Source: a virus. Taken from it: a stretch of DNA of 54,631 bases. The position numbers and the translations under genes were made by a program. The notes beneath the pieces are model-generated. The model saw only the letters and a list, made by a program, of their open reading frames with translations, had not been told where the DNA came from and ran no database searches. This document shows, one piece after another, positions 1 through 6,716 of this stretch; the stretch's first letter is position 1, and each line of letters opens with the position of its first letter. The stretch spans positions 1 through 54,631 of the IMG/VR virus record IMGVR_UViG_3300044712_001664. One strand, 5' to 3'.

Positions 1-127
1 GTGCGTTGGGTCATATTCTGCATGGGCCGGAGCTCCGAAGTTATTGGACATATTCCCGAAGTATGATTCGCCAGAGACGAGGAAACAAGACTCCGGATCT
101 TCGGGATACTCTTGAATGAAGAGTCGT
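1..127. repeat. Terminal direct repeat, left copy (circular assembly overlap)
   Basis: Bases 1-127 are identical to 54505-54631; identity stops where the window ends. The length of 127 equals a common assembler k-mer size, and the repeat lies inside the terminase coding frame, which reads straight across the joint. This indicates a circular assembly graph rather than a biological terminal repeat. The unique genome is therefore 54,504 bp. Confidence 0.95.
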
Positions 128-930
128 TTTAATTCTTTTTTCTTTTTACGACGCCATAAGATTTGGGCAAATGTTAGATGATACGTATCAACTAATATTT
201 TTTCTTCGTCGTCTAACCGCGCATCATCTTCCGGTGTAACGGGTAATACATATTCTGCATCCCAGAACCACGGATAAAAGTGCAACTTCCACGGGCTATT
301 CCCGGCAGCAGCCTCCATCGCCCTTTCATAGAACCATCCACTCGCACCATTTGGGGTTGACTCCAACACCACGTCGGGATTACCGCCCTGCATAGCGCCA
401 GCCAAAATGCGTTCTGGATCGGGCCAGAAAGCAACTTCCGACCCGTGAAAATCTGTGTAAGTGTCACCACGACCAGCTTCCTTACTACCAGCAGTCGCAA
501 TGACAATTGTGGAGTCAAAGTCTGGATATGTAACCAACGTTGCATTTGAATATTTCCTATTAGGCTGCACGCCTTCGATGCGGCAATTTTCCCAAAAGCG
601 ATCCTGCATCCTGCGAAGCTTTTGGGTGGTCGCATCGTCGTGGGACATGGTCATGGCGGTGACAGTAGATGTTATGGCGCGGCGGAAAATTTCCCCTTGC
701 ACCACCGTGGAAAAGCCCAACTGCCGGGCTTTGAGAATGATGTCGCGCCCAGTGCGATGTTGCATGAAATGACGCTGGGCTTTGTTGTAGACCAACAGCT
801 GTTTTTGCTTTTGCTTGTTGAGAATGTAGAGGAAATGACCGGCAAAGGCCTCCGCGTCGAATAGCACGTCGGCAGGGGTTTCGATCCCTGCTTCTGCGGC
901 GGCTTGTTGGAGGTCAAATTCTTCAATCAT
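1..930 (-). CDS. terL: Terminase large subunit, N-terminal part (ATPase domain)
   Basis: Codons 1-310 of a 485-residue TerL, starting at the ATG at 930-928 and running off the left edge; the rest is at 53977-54504. The protein is the packaging motor that translocates DNA into the prohead and cuts concatemers. A Walker-A-like segment KARQLGFST is at about residues 67-75, the Walker B region FHGSEVAFW at 161-169 and the coupling motif ESTPNG at 190-195. The ATG overlaps the stop of terS by 8 bases, so the two are translationally coupled. The split is an assembly artefact, not a truncation. Confidence 0.95.
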   Translation of the reverse strand, partial: MIEEFDLQQAAAEAGIETPADVLFDAEAFAGHFLYILNKQKQKQLLVYNKAQRHFMQHRTGRDIILKARQLGFSTVVQGEIFRRAITSTVTAMTMSHDDATTQKLRRMQDRFWENCRIEGVQPNRKYSNATLVTYPDFDSTIVIATAGSKEAGRGDTYTDFHGSEVAFWPDPERILAGAMQGGNPDVVLESTPNGASGWFYERAMEAAAGNSPWKLHFYPWFWDAEYVLPVTPEDDARLDDEEKILVDTYHLTFAQILWRRKKKKELKRLFIQEYPEDPESCFLVSGESYFGNMSNNFGAPAHAEYDPTH

Positions 931-1603
931 CAGAACCTTCGGGTAACGCATCGATAATTTGCCGGGACGCAGCGTTTTCGTGGCTTGGCCCGGAGAGAGC
1001 GTTGGACAGGGTGCGTTGCTCGGTGGAATTGATGAAGGCAGAGCCGGGACCGGTGCGAGTGGTGGCAGCTTCTTTTGCCGATTGCACGAAAACGGACCAC
1101 GCGGAGAGCGATACGTTGACCTCCGTGTCGGGTTGCTTCAGCAGGTTCAAATGCTTGGCAATCCGATCCAGTGCATCCATTGCGCTATAGAATTCGACTT
1201 TTGCGAAACCACCGAGGCGATTGGGCTCATAACTTTTAATGAGCCACCCCAATCCATCTTCCTTCAATTTTTCAATATCCACGAACCATTCGCCGGGGGC
1301 AGTTGGGGACTCAGTCATATAATCCGTAATATCCGCCCTTGCAATGGTCGCCAGCCGAGCCAGCACTTCGTTGGCCTCCATGCACATGGTTTGCATGCGT
1401 TCATCGATCGCCGCCCTGATGTAAGGCTTATGCAATATTTCATAGCCGGCCATCATTGCATTGCGGGGATGATCGACGCAGTAACCGGCGAGCAAGGCGG
1501 CTTTTTTGGCATTCCAATGGATTAGATAGAATTCGAGAAACGCCTGTTCCTTTTCGGTCAGGGTTTGGTTGATTGCTTTCGTAGCAGGTTTTGCGTTGGC
1601 CAT
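923..1603 (-). CDS. terS: Terminase small subunit
   Basis: 226 residues, first gene of the leftward packaging operon. The N-terminal part (LTEKEQAFLEFYL, then KKAALLAGY) matches the Terminase_2 helix-turn-helix type that recognises phage DNA and recruits TerL; the residues around DALDRIAKHLNLL resemble its oligomerisation region. The C-terminal tail is low complexity. An AGGAG lies just upstream of the ATG (CAGGAGTCTTCGGCA then ATG). It overlaps terL by 8 bases. A sigma70-like promoter lies 30-60 bases upstream. Confidence 0.88.
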   Translation of the reverse strand: MANAKPATKAINQTLTEKEQAFLEFYLIHWNAKKAALLAGYCVDHPRNAMMAGYEILHKPYIRAAIDERMQTMCMEANEVLARLATIARADITDYMTESPTAPGEWFVDIEKLKEDGLGWLIKSYEPNRLGGFAKVEFYSAMDALDRIAKHLNLLKQPDTEVNVSLSAWSVFVQSAKEAATTRTGPGSAFINSTEQRTLSNALSGPSHENAASRQIIDALPEGSDD

Positions 1604-1635
1604 TGCCGAAGACTCCTGTGTCTATACTTGATTTA

Positions 1636-1666
1636 ATTATAACATGTTTTTAGCTAGAGGGTTCAA
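1636..1666 (-). promoter_or_regulatory. Leftward late promoter of terS-terL operon
   Basis: On the minus strand TATAAT (1641-1636) is preceded by TTGAAC (1666-1661) at a long 19-base spacing. The 17 bases 1634-1650 (plus strand TAATTATAACATGTTTT) recur exactly at 51614-51630 in front of the capsid operon, which supports a shared late promoter type. Confidence 0.6.
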
Positions 1667-1784
1667 TGAGTTTTGGGCCGCAGGAAACCGTGCATGGGGT
1701 GCTGCGCGATGGACGACGCAGGTTGTTTGGTGGCCGTGGGCCGGAGAGGGTCAAACCTTGGGCTTGGGATTTTAAGGTAAAACC

Positions 1785-1796
1785 TGTTCTAGAACA
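1785..1796. promoter_or_regulatory. Perfect 12-bp palindrome, candidate operator
   Basis: TGTTCTAGAACA is a perfect palindrome in the divergent control region. The half-site order differs from the Gram-positive LexA box (GAAC...GTTC), so it more likely binds another dimeric regulator. No phage gene for such a regulator is recognised. Confidence 0.4.
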
Positions 1797-1853
1797 TGCT
1801 TAAACACGTTTTCTAGCATGGCCTACACGCCCTGAGTCTTAGGCGGGCCAAGG

Positions 1854-1875
1854 GGCCCATAGTTATATATGGGCC
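1854..1875. repeat. Perfect inverted repeat, 8-bp arms
   Basis: GGCCCATA (1854-1861) and TATGGGCC (1868-1875) flank a 6-base loop GTTATA. There is no T-run next to it, so an intrinsic terminator is unlikely; it may be an operator or RNA hairpin. Confidence 0.4.
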
Positions 1876-2103
1876 TGATACCCGACGAGGTCTGAGGGGT
1901 TCCTAGGGGACAACGGAGAGTGAGGAGAGCACTGAGCGCTGCGACGAATTGGTTTTCCGAAAACTTCCGCAGAAAATTTTTAAGCCAATATAGGCGCGCA
2001 GATTTTTGGATCAAATTTCCGGGTGGCCACCTAAATGGCACATCTAGAAGGTCCAAAATCGAAACAATATTCTGAATTTGAGAATTTGAAATAATTCTCG
2101 AAA

Positions 2104-2121
2104 ATACACTGGGAGGTGTAT
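2104..2121 (+). promoter_or_regulatory. Shine-Dalgarno-containing hairpin before first early gene
   Basis: ATACAC (2104-2109) can pair with GTGTAT (2116-2121), leaving TGGGAG in the loop; the Shine-Dalgarno GGGAGG spans loop and 3' arm. A GTG start follows 1 base later. The arrangement resembles 3739-3755, which suggests that ribosome access is controlled by RNA folding. Confidence 0.45.
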
Positions 2122-2122
2122 C

Positions 2123-2227
2123 GTGATTGACCCCGTAACCCTTGCAGTAATCGTAGTCGTTTGCGCAGCTATTGCGCTGATCTTCATCCTGCTTGTTGCA
2201 GGCATTAGCATGATGTCTAGGAGATAG
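2123..2227 (+). CDS. Small single-pass membrane protein (34 aa)
   Basis: GTG start at 2123 after a GGGAGG ribosome binding site. The product begins MIDPVTLAVIVVV and is almost wholly one hydrophobic helix (about residues 5-28), ending MMSRR. The positive C-terminus suggests that end lies in the cytoplasm. It is the first gene of the right arm; its stop codon lies within the AGGAGATAG leader of the next gene, so translation is coupled. Function unknown; early membrane microproteins of phages often alter host physiology or exclude other phages. Confidence 0.55.
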   Translation: MIDPVTLAVIVVVCAAIALIFILLVAGISMMSRR

Positions 2228-2231
2228 TGAA

Positions 2232-2471
2232 ATGAATAACGAAATGTTCTACCACTTAGTTTCACAGGCTGGCAACGAAGTCGGTCGTTCGGTTGAGATG
2301 ATGCTGTTCGGTGACACGAGTTTGTATCACATATGCACGTGCTACGTGACTGACCTGGCAGCGCGGTTCAGCATCAGGTATGACGTGGCTGTGCATGGTC
2401 TGTCTTACGAGCAGATCGTCAACAAGTATGGCGAGTGGATCGACTCACGCGCCCCTATCATGAGCAAATAA
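2232..2471 (+). CDS. Unknown early protein (79 aa)
   Basis: Begins MNNEMFYHLVSQAGNEVG after AGGAGA. It has a mixed helical composition with no recognisable domain, signal peptide or membrane segment. It sits in a tight cluster of small early genes, each with its own AGGAG site and gaps of about 10 bases. The family is not recognised. Confidence 0.75.
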   Translation: MNNEMFYHLVSQAGNEVGRSVEMMLFGDTSLYHICTCYVTDLAARFSIRYDVAVHGLSYEQIVNKYGEWIDSRAPIMSK

Positions 2472-2483
2472 GGAGACTATACA

Positions 2484-2693
2484 ATGACTATCAAATCCGT
2501 AATGATGCAGCAGCGCAAAGTCACGTACATGTTGATCGCTACGCAATATGCGTATGAGGTTGTGCATGCATTCGTAGAGAGTTGCAACGGTGGTATCGTT
2601 GCGTGCGAACATGACAGATTGTATATGATCATACTGAACAATGATGATCAAATCAACCGTTGCAAAACGGCTTATCAGAACGCTATCGGCTAA
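2484..2693 (+). CDS. Unknown early protein (69 aa)
   Basis: Begins MTIKSVMMQQRKVTYMLIATQYAYEVVHAFVE; preceded by AAGGAGAC at good spacing. The pattern of alternating beta-like segments (RKVTYMLIA, RLYMIILN) suggests a small alpha/beta fold. There is no recognisable motif. It is part of the same early string. Confidence 0.72.
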   Translation: MTIKSVMMQQRKVTYMLIATQYAYEVVHAFVESCNGGIVACEHDRLYMIILNNDDQINRCKTAYQNAIG

Positions 2694-2705
2694 AGGAGAT
2701 ATGCA

Positions 2706-2930
2706 ATGAATAATATGGATGCAAGAATCGTATATGAAGAGTTCACTGCCCAATATGAAGACCTGTGCGACGAACTGCATGCACAGTGGTTGCTGTACAC
2801 GAACAAGATTCGCTGGGAAAAAGACCCAGTAAAGCGCGATGTGTATAACGAGATTCTCGACTACATCGACCGCGAGTTGACTGTCATCGAAGGTTGGTTC
2901 GATGCATTAAGTGAGCGGTGGTTGCGATGA
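2706..2930 (+). CDS. Unknown early protein (74 aa)
   Basis: Begins MNNMDARIVYEEFTAQYEDLCDEL after AAAGGAGA. Strongly helical and acidic, with several Trp residues, compatible with a small helical bundle. Its TGA overlaps the ATG of the next 26-residue gene (ATGA), so the two are translationally coupled. Function unknown. Confidence 0.72.
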   Translation: MNNMDARIVYEEFTAQYEDLCDELHAQWLLYTNKIRWEKDPVKRDVYNEILDYIDRELTVIEGWFDALSERWLR

Positions 2931-3007
2931 TCGAGAAAGTGTTGATTGTAATCGTACGGCTGCTGATTGCAGCGATAATCGTAATCGGTATTTCAATGTT
3001 AGGTTAA
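2927..3007 (+). CDS. Small membrane protein (26 aa)
   Basis: ATG at 2927 overlaps the upstream stop. The product MIEKVLIVIVRLLIAAIIVI... is one hydrophobic helix with one Arg inside, ending SMLG. Like the gene at 2123, it is a membrane microprotein in the early cluster. Support comes from the ATGA overlap and uniform hydrophobicity, not from homology. Confidence 0.5.
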   Translation: MIEKVLIVIVRLLIAAIIVIGISMLG

Positions 3008-3017
3008 GGAGATTGTA

Positions 3018-3458
3018 ATGAATATCCAGTTGTCCATCAACATCGATGAAGAAACAGGTCGCATCGACCAGGAACTGTGGGGTGACACCCACCAGATTAC
3101 ACCTGCTATGGCAGCAGTATTACTCAACTGCAAGATCAGTGAAATAAAAGAAATGATCCACCCGCATTGCGTAGAGCACGTGGATGAGCATGGGATTGTG
3201 TCGCGCTCATTTGGTTACGGTTATGGCGAAGCAACCAATGAGTTCTATCGTGACCTGCTGAAATATGAATGGCGTTTAGGTTATGATCGTGCTGGGATCG
3301 GTATTGCGTTGACCACGTGGGGAGGGTTTCCGATCTATCCAATGTGCAAGAACGGTAATGAACTATGCTTCCAGACTGAAGCGGAAGCGATGGAATATCT
3401 GATTGATAACAAAGATAAATGGAGCAAGTTAGAATTTCAACAGGGAGATGGTGAGTAA
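3018..3458 (+). CDS. Unknown early protein (146 aa)
   Basis: Begins MNIQLSINIDEETGRIDQELWG after TTAAGGAGATTGT. The middle has a Gly/Tyr-rich segment SFGYGYGEATNEFY and the end is acidic. It is soluble and mixed alpha/beta, and I do not recognise it. The following gene begins about 2 bases downstream of its stop. Confidence 0.75.
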   Translation: MNIQLSINIDEETGRIDQELWGDTHQITPAMAAVLLNCKISEIKEMIHPHCVEHVDEHGIVSRSFGYGYGEATNEFYRDLLKYEWRLGYDRAGIGIALTTWGGFPIYPMCKNGNELCFQTEAEAMEYLIDNKDKWSKLEFQQGDGE

Positions 3459-3459
3459 G

Positions 3460-3648
3460 ATGCGTGCATTATGGAAAGTCGAATGGGAAGTTACTCTGCC
3501 GAACGGCGTGATCGGTCATTACGTTAAGATCGCTGCCGACATCGAATTCAAAGAAGGTGTCATTCGCTTGATCGGTACAAAAGATTGGACCGAAGTGATT
3601 GATACCGAGATCATGAGCGAGTTGCACATCACCGCTTACTTCGGATAA
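3460..3648 (+). CDS. Unknown early protein (62 aa)
   Basis: An in-frame ATG exists at 3448, but AGGGAGA lies only a few bases before it and is well spaced (13 bases) only for the ATG at 3460, giving MRALWKVEWEV. The protein looks all-beta with a helical end. Its stop codon TAA (3646-3648) lies within the 5' strand of hammerhead ribozyme 1, so the gene ends where the transcript is expected to be processed. Confidence 0.68.
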   Translation: MRALWKVEWEVTLPNGVIGHYVKIAADIEFKEGVIRLIGTKDWTEVIDTEIMSELHITAYFG

Positions 3649-3725
3649 TAGATCGAAACCTAGGGCGCTTGGGGGCAAGCCCGATGGTCCAACGGTATTC
3701 GCCGTTGCTGATGAGATCAGTTATC
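3644..3725 (+). ncRNA. Hammerhead ribozyme 1 (type II)
   Basis: All core elements are present in type II order. Stem II 5' strand GATC (3651-3654) is followed by GAAA (3655-3658). Stem III ends in GTC (3687-3689; predicted cleavage after C3689). Stem I is CAACGG (3690-3695) with CCGTTG (3702-3707), then CTGATGA (3708-3714), then GATC (3715-3718). Stem II extends through a 2x2 internal loop with GATAA (3644-3648) and TTATC (3721-3725). Stem III has an internal loop. Cleavage would separate the upstream cluster from the gene at 3758 and leave stem I at the new 5' end. Confidence 0.92.
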
Positions 3726-3738
3726 TCTTTCTGTTCGA

Positions 3739-3755
3739 TACACCTAGGAGGTGTA
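3739..3755 (+). promoter_or_regulatory. Shine-Dalgarno-sequestering hairpin
   Basis: TACACCT (3739-3745) and AGGTGTA (3749-3755) form a perfect 7-bp stem around a 3-base loop. The Shine-Dalgarno AGGAGG (3746-3751) lies in the loop and 3' arm, 6 bases before the ATG at 3758. When folded, the ribosome site would be masked. Confidence 0.6.
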
Positions 3756-3757
3756 CC

Positions 3758-4411
3758 ATGGCTAAGCAGCCAAAGTTTGTATCCGCCAGCGACAAGTTCG
3801 CAGCCAAGTACGGTATTTGCAACAAAGAAGGACAGCTTCTGTCCGAGTGGTATGTGCGTCAGTACATCCACTGCTGGTGCCGTCTGGACTCCGGGTTCGA
3901 CACTGACAAGTGGCAACCCGTTAGCGCTCCAGAATATGTTGATGTCAATGGTCACGCTGTTGTGATGACCAACCGGGAAATGCTCATCGACTACTTCATG
4001 ACGGACAAGTGGTTGCGTGCACACCCCGGTCTGACAGGTTCGGAAATCGGGCATGAAGCTTGCCTGAGCACGTTGTGGGATGAAGCTGGTTGCTCGCCCG
4101 TCCGGTCGGCGGCTGACATCAAGAAGATCGCCACCCGCAAGGCTGGCATCAAGGCGCCCGAAACGCACACGGGTGTGGGTCGTGAAGCTGCTAAGCAGGC
4201 AGTCGCTGCGAATGAAGAGCGCAAGATCGCCGAAGCTAAAGCGAAGAAGCTGGAAACGATCTTAGCGATGGATACCAAGCAGTTGAAGCAGATGATGACA
4301 ATGGACGTGAGCATCCTGCCGGCCGAGTCGCAAGCGTATATCGCAGAGTTGCGGACGATCTACGCTGAGTACAAACAGTCGACCAAGAAGACGGTTGACG
4401 CCAGCAAGTAG
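3758..4411 (+). CDS. Abundant-type early protein with shared core, Lys/Ala-rich tail
   Basis: 217 residues. The core FAAKYGICNKEGQLLSEWYVRQYIHCWCRLDSGF and MTNREMLIDYFMTDKW...TGSEIGHEACLSTLWDEAG is clearly related to the cores at 9326 and 13928 in this genome. After it comes a Lys/Ala/Glu-rich helical segment (REAAKQAVAANEERKIAEAKAKK). Function unknown; basic tails and strong ribosome sites suggest an abundant nucleic-acid-associated protein. Its 5' leader contains hammerhead 1 and the Shine-Dalgarno hairpin. Paralogy is seen directly; nucleic acid binding is inference. Confidence 0.8.
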   Translation: MAKQPKFVSASDKFAAKYGICNKEGQLLSEWYVRQYIHCWCRLDSGFDTDKWQPVSAPEYVDVNGHAVVMTNREMLIDYFMTDKWLRAHPGLTGSEIGHEACLSTLWDEAGCSPVRSAADIKKIATRKAGIKAPETHTGVGREAAKQAVAANEERKIAEAKAKKLETILAMDTKQLKQMMTMDVSILPAESQAYIAELRTIYAEYKQSTKKTVDASK

Positions 4412-4420
4412 TACACGCAA

Positions 4421-4480
4421 TGAATGGGGGCAAACAATTGAATAGCAGGTGCGCATCCACCCGACGTAGGGGGCGTCGGG
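4421..4480 (+). promoter_or_regulatory. Leader RNA element 1 (G-rich box + TAGGGGG hairpin)
   Basis: A conserved 36-base box (4421-4456) precedes a hairpin with stem CCCGACG (4460-4466), loop TAGGGGG and stem CGTCGGG (4474-4480). GAATTAGA, then AGGAG and the ATG at 4506 follow. Inside the box, GGTG (4448-4451) can pair with CACC (4458-4461), which overlaps the first two bases of the main stem, so the two stems compete. Six copies in this region show compensatory stem changes with an invariant loop. Confidence 0.8.
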
Positions 4481-4505
4481 AATTAGATTACTAGGAGATG
4501 TTACA

Positions 4506-4871
4506 ATGGCTAAGAAATTCGTTGCTGAACTGAAGACTGGCGATATGATCTGCACTATCGACGATAGCCTGCTCATTGCGATCGAAACGTACTGCGAGTA
4601 TGAAGTCGACTGGTCGTTGATGTTCGCCGATAGCATGGATGAATTGAACAAGTGGATCCAGCAGTACGCGATCATGGCCAAGGCTTTTGGCACGATTGAA
4701 TATCGCCCGATGAACACCACCGCTGTGCTCATTCGCAGCTGGGCATTCTATAATCTGCGTCTACCGATTCAGAAAGCTATGCGCAATACGATTGATCGCA
4801 ATGTGGCGATTGCACGTATGCTGCATAAGATCGATCAGTGGATTTACAAGATCACGTTCGATCTGCTCTAA
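4506..4871 (+). CDS. Unknown early protein (121 aa)
   Basis: Begins MAKKFVAELKTGDMICTID; AGGAG is 10 bases upstream. Mostly helical, with repeated Ile/Met/Trp-rich segments (KWIQQYAIMAKAFGTIEY; AFYNLRLPIQKAM). No domain recognised. First gene of the TAGGGGG-leader series, so probably expressed together with the proteins at 4969, 5919, 6717, 7274 and 8171. Confidence 0.75.
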   Translation: MAKKFVAELKTGDMICTIDDSLLIAIETYCEYEVDWSLMFADSMDELNKWIQQYAIMAKAFGTIEYRPMNTTAVLIRSWAFYNLRLPIQKAMRNTIDRNVAIARMLHKIDQWIYKITFDLL

Positions 4872-4881
4872 TAATATGCAG

Positions 4882-4941
4882 TGAATGGGGGCAAACAATT
4901 GAATAGCAGGTGCGCATTCACCGGAGTTAGGGGGACTCCGG
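4882..4941 (+). promoter_or_regulatory. Leader RNA element 2 (G-rich box + TAGGGGG hairpin)
   Basis: The 36-base box at 4882-4917 is nearly identical to that of element 1. The hairpin is CCGGAGT (4921-4927), loop TAGGGGG, ACTCCGG (4935-4941). The whole stem differs from element 1 yet remains paired. GGTG (4909-4912) and CACC (4919-4922) again overlap the stem by two bases. Confidence 0.8.
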
Positions 4942-4968
4942 AATTAGACTCATTAGGAGACTGCTACA

Positions 4969-5823
4969 ATGACTACCGAAAACAACGTAACCAAGAACAG
5001 CAACACGATCATCGTCAAGACCGCTATCGACGGATACTTCCGCGCCAAGTTGAACCCTGATCTGTTCAATGCATTAGTTGAAAACGAAGAGGCCGGTACG
5101 GTACTCACGACCGAGGCTCTGGACATTGACACGTTTGATGATAACATGCGGGCTGTTGCTAACGTGTATAGCGTGTCATCTCAATATGTACTTGAACAGA
5201 CCAACATGCTCGAATACGCTGCCGCTCGTGCACATGAGACTATCGATAGTTCGATGTCTAATAGTGATAAACTTGAAGACGTTGTTGGTCTTATCGATGA
5301 TCTCAGCACTGCACGCGATCAGGTTACTGTGCACGTGCGCGTATACGACATCGCCAACGCATATGTACTTCACATGTCAAGCAATTGCGCAACGTTTGTG
5401 CGCCTATACGCTAGCAAGTATATGGAAGGCGTTGAACTTGACGACAATGGGACGAGCGTCGGTGATATCAAAGAGCTGTACGTTTCGTTCGACTCTGAAG
5501 AACAGTATGCGGATTTCATGAACAACCCGACCGCTCCTACGCGTGACGATCTCAATCGCTGGTTCAGCGACTCATTGACTGATGCAGGCACTAATCGCTA
5601 CTCGATCAAGATCGGAATGTGGAACGATAACCTGTTCAGCATGGAGTTCGCACGCGCATTGAGCATCAGTGGTGCTACCTGCCGGGTCGATGCTGCTCCG
5701 TCTTCTGAGTATCTTGATGAGAACGGTCGCATGGATGACATCGTGTTGTTGCAGATCTGTGGTACACCGATGCAGATCTTTGAGATCGTTGCATGGATCT
5801 TTGCGCATGACACTGCGCACTAG
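4969..5823 (+). CDS. Unknown early protein (284 aa), possible paralogue of 5919
   Basis: Begins MTTENNVTKNSNTIIVKTAIDGYF. Acidic, soluble, no membrane segment. The segment DIKELYVSFDSEEQYADFMNN resembles LQCVQLMFYSQEAFEDFVECF in the next protein, which suggests a shared domain. No known family recognised. The leader carries element 2 and the ribosome site is AGGAG followed by ACTGCTACA. Confidence 0.78.
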   Translation: MTTENNVTKNSNTIIVKTAIDGYFRAKLNPDLFNALVENEEAGTVLTTEALDIDTFDDNMRAVANVYSVSSQYVLEQTNMLEYAAARAHETIDSSMSNSDKLEDVVGLIDDLSTARDQVTVHVRVYDIANAYVLHMSSNCATFVRLYASKYMEGVELDDNGTSVGDIKELYVSFDSEEQYADFMNNPTAPTRDDLNRWFSDSLTDAGTNRYSIKIGMWNDNLFSMEFARALSISGATCRVDAAPSSEYLDENGRMDDIVLLQICGTPMQIFEIVAWIFAHDTAH

Positions 5824-5833
5824 TAGCATGTAG

Positions 5834-5893
5834 TACATGGGGGCAAACAATCGAATAGCAGGTGCGTATACACCCGATGTAGGGGGCATCGGG
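5834..5893 (+). promoter_or_regulatory. Leader RNA element 3 (G-rich box + TAGGGGG hairpin)
   Basis: Box copy 3 (5834-5869) has a few substitutions. Hairpin CCCGATG (5873-5879), loop TAGGGGG, CATCGGG (5887-5893). Compared with element 1 (CCCGACG/CGTCGGG), one C-G pair has become T-A on both arms, a compensatory change. The competing GGTG/CACC pair is kept. Confidence 0.8.
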
Positions 5894-5918
5894 AAAGTAG
5901 ACAATAGGAGACTGAGCA

Positions 5919-6662
5919 ATGACTAAGATGGATCGCTTCAACAACGTTAGCAATGATAGCATCATGGACCTGCACGTGCAGTTCCCTTGCGCAACTGCAC
6001 TGACCGGTGTTATGCAGTTGGACTTGAATGTGTTCGACACTGCTGACATGCAAGACATTCGCCAAGCAAAAGAAAACATCTGCGACTATCGCTTTGCGAT
6101 TGACAGCTTCGCAATGCTGAAGTTCACGACGACCGAGGCTTTTGAGAACTGGTTTGAGACTATGTTCTGCGTCGTGACGTTGAATGATGTGTTTGTTGAA
6201 TGGAAGAAAGAGATCGACGCTCGCACGCGTAAGGCTCTGTCGTACATGAACACCGTTATGGTTGACGGCGGTAAGGATCACGATGAGATCGGTATCGAGT
6301 TCTTCGCTGATCGGATCGTTGCATGCAACTCAAGTGGTTATGCATTCACCTACATGTTGGGTGAGCCAATCATTGAGCACATCGAAGATATCCCGGTCAA
6401 TCGTGTTGAGATCGAGATCGCTTGCGGGTTCACTGATAGTGAAGCATGGGACTTAACCCTCAACCTCGAATGCGATCAAGAACACGCACACTTTGCTTAC
6501 ACGCATGATGGTTATGTCGATGCGTTCGATGTAAATGGCAGCGCACCGGGCGATGGTCTTGGCTCGACATTCTATGAGAACAACCTGCAGTGCGTGCAGT
6601 TGATGTTCTATTCGCAAGAAGCATTTGAAGACTTCGTTGAATGCTTTTACGGTTTGATGTAA
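5919..6662 (+). CDS. Unknown early protein (247 aa)
   Basis: Begins MTKMDRFNNVSNDSIMDLHVQFPC after AGGAGACTGAGCA. Acidic and soluble. Two similar internal segments (LKFTTTEAFENWFETMF and LMFYSQEAFEDFVECF) suggest an internally duplicated domain that is also present in the protein at 4969. The function is unknown. The acidic charge could fit a DNA-mimic or host-takeover protein, but that is speculation. Confidence 0.78.
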   Translation: MTKMDRFNNVSNDSIMDLHVQFPCATALTGVMQLDLNVFDTADMQDIRQAKENICDYRFAIDSFAMLKFTTTEAFENWFETMFCVVTLNDVFVEWKKEIDARTRKALSYMNTVMVDGGKDHDEIGIEFFADRIVACNSSGYAFTYMLGEPIIEHIEDIPVNRVEIEIACGFTDSEAWDLTLNLECDQEHAHFAYTHDGYVDAFDVNGSAPGDGLGSTFYENNLQCVQLMFYSQEAFEDFVECFYGLM

Positions 6663-6670
6663 TCCATTCA

Positions 6671-6691
6671 CCGGAGTTAGGGGGACTCCGG
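6671..6691 (+). promoter_or_regulatory. Leader RNA element 4 (TAGGGGG hairpin only)
   Basis: CCGGAGT (6671-6677), loop TAGGGGG, ACTCCGG (6685-6691), then GAATTAGA and AAGGAG. It lacks the upstream 36-base box. The preceding gene ends 8 bases before it, so it is an intercistronic element. Confidence 0.78.
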
Positions 6692-6716
6692 AATTAGACA
6701 ACAAGGAGATAATGAA

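Larger units (their letters stand above)
1604..2122. other. Divergent control region between late (left) and early (right) arms
   Basis: 519 bases with no convincing long gene. It holds the leftward late promoter (1636-1666), a perfect 12-bp palindrome (1785-1796), a perfect 8-bp-arm dyad (1854-1875) with an imperfect CATGCT/AGCATG dyad near it, an AT-rich tract at 1970-2000, a hairpin GAGAATT/AATTCTC at 2080-2099 and a Shine-Dalgarno hairpin at 2104-2121. I could not place a convincing rightward promoter, although early transcription must begin here or further upstream. It is also a candidate place for a replication origin or packaging site; no sequence feature proves either. Confidence 0.6.

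Noticed and set aside
1785-1796. LexA/SOS box
   Set aside because: TGTTCTAGAACA has the half-sites in the reverse order to GAAC-N4-GTTC, and no LexA-like gene is seen.
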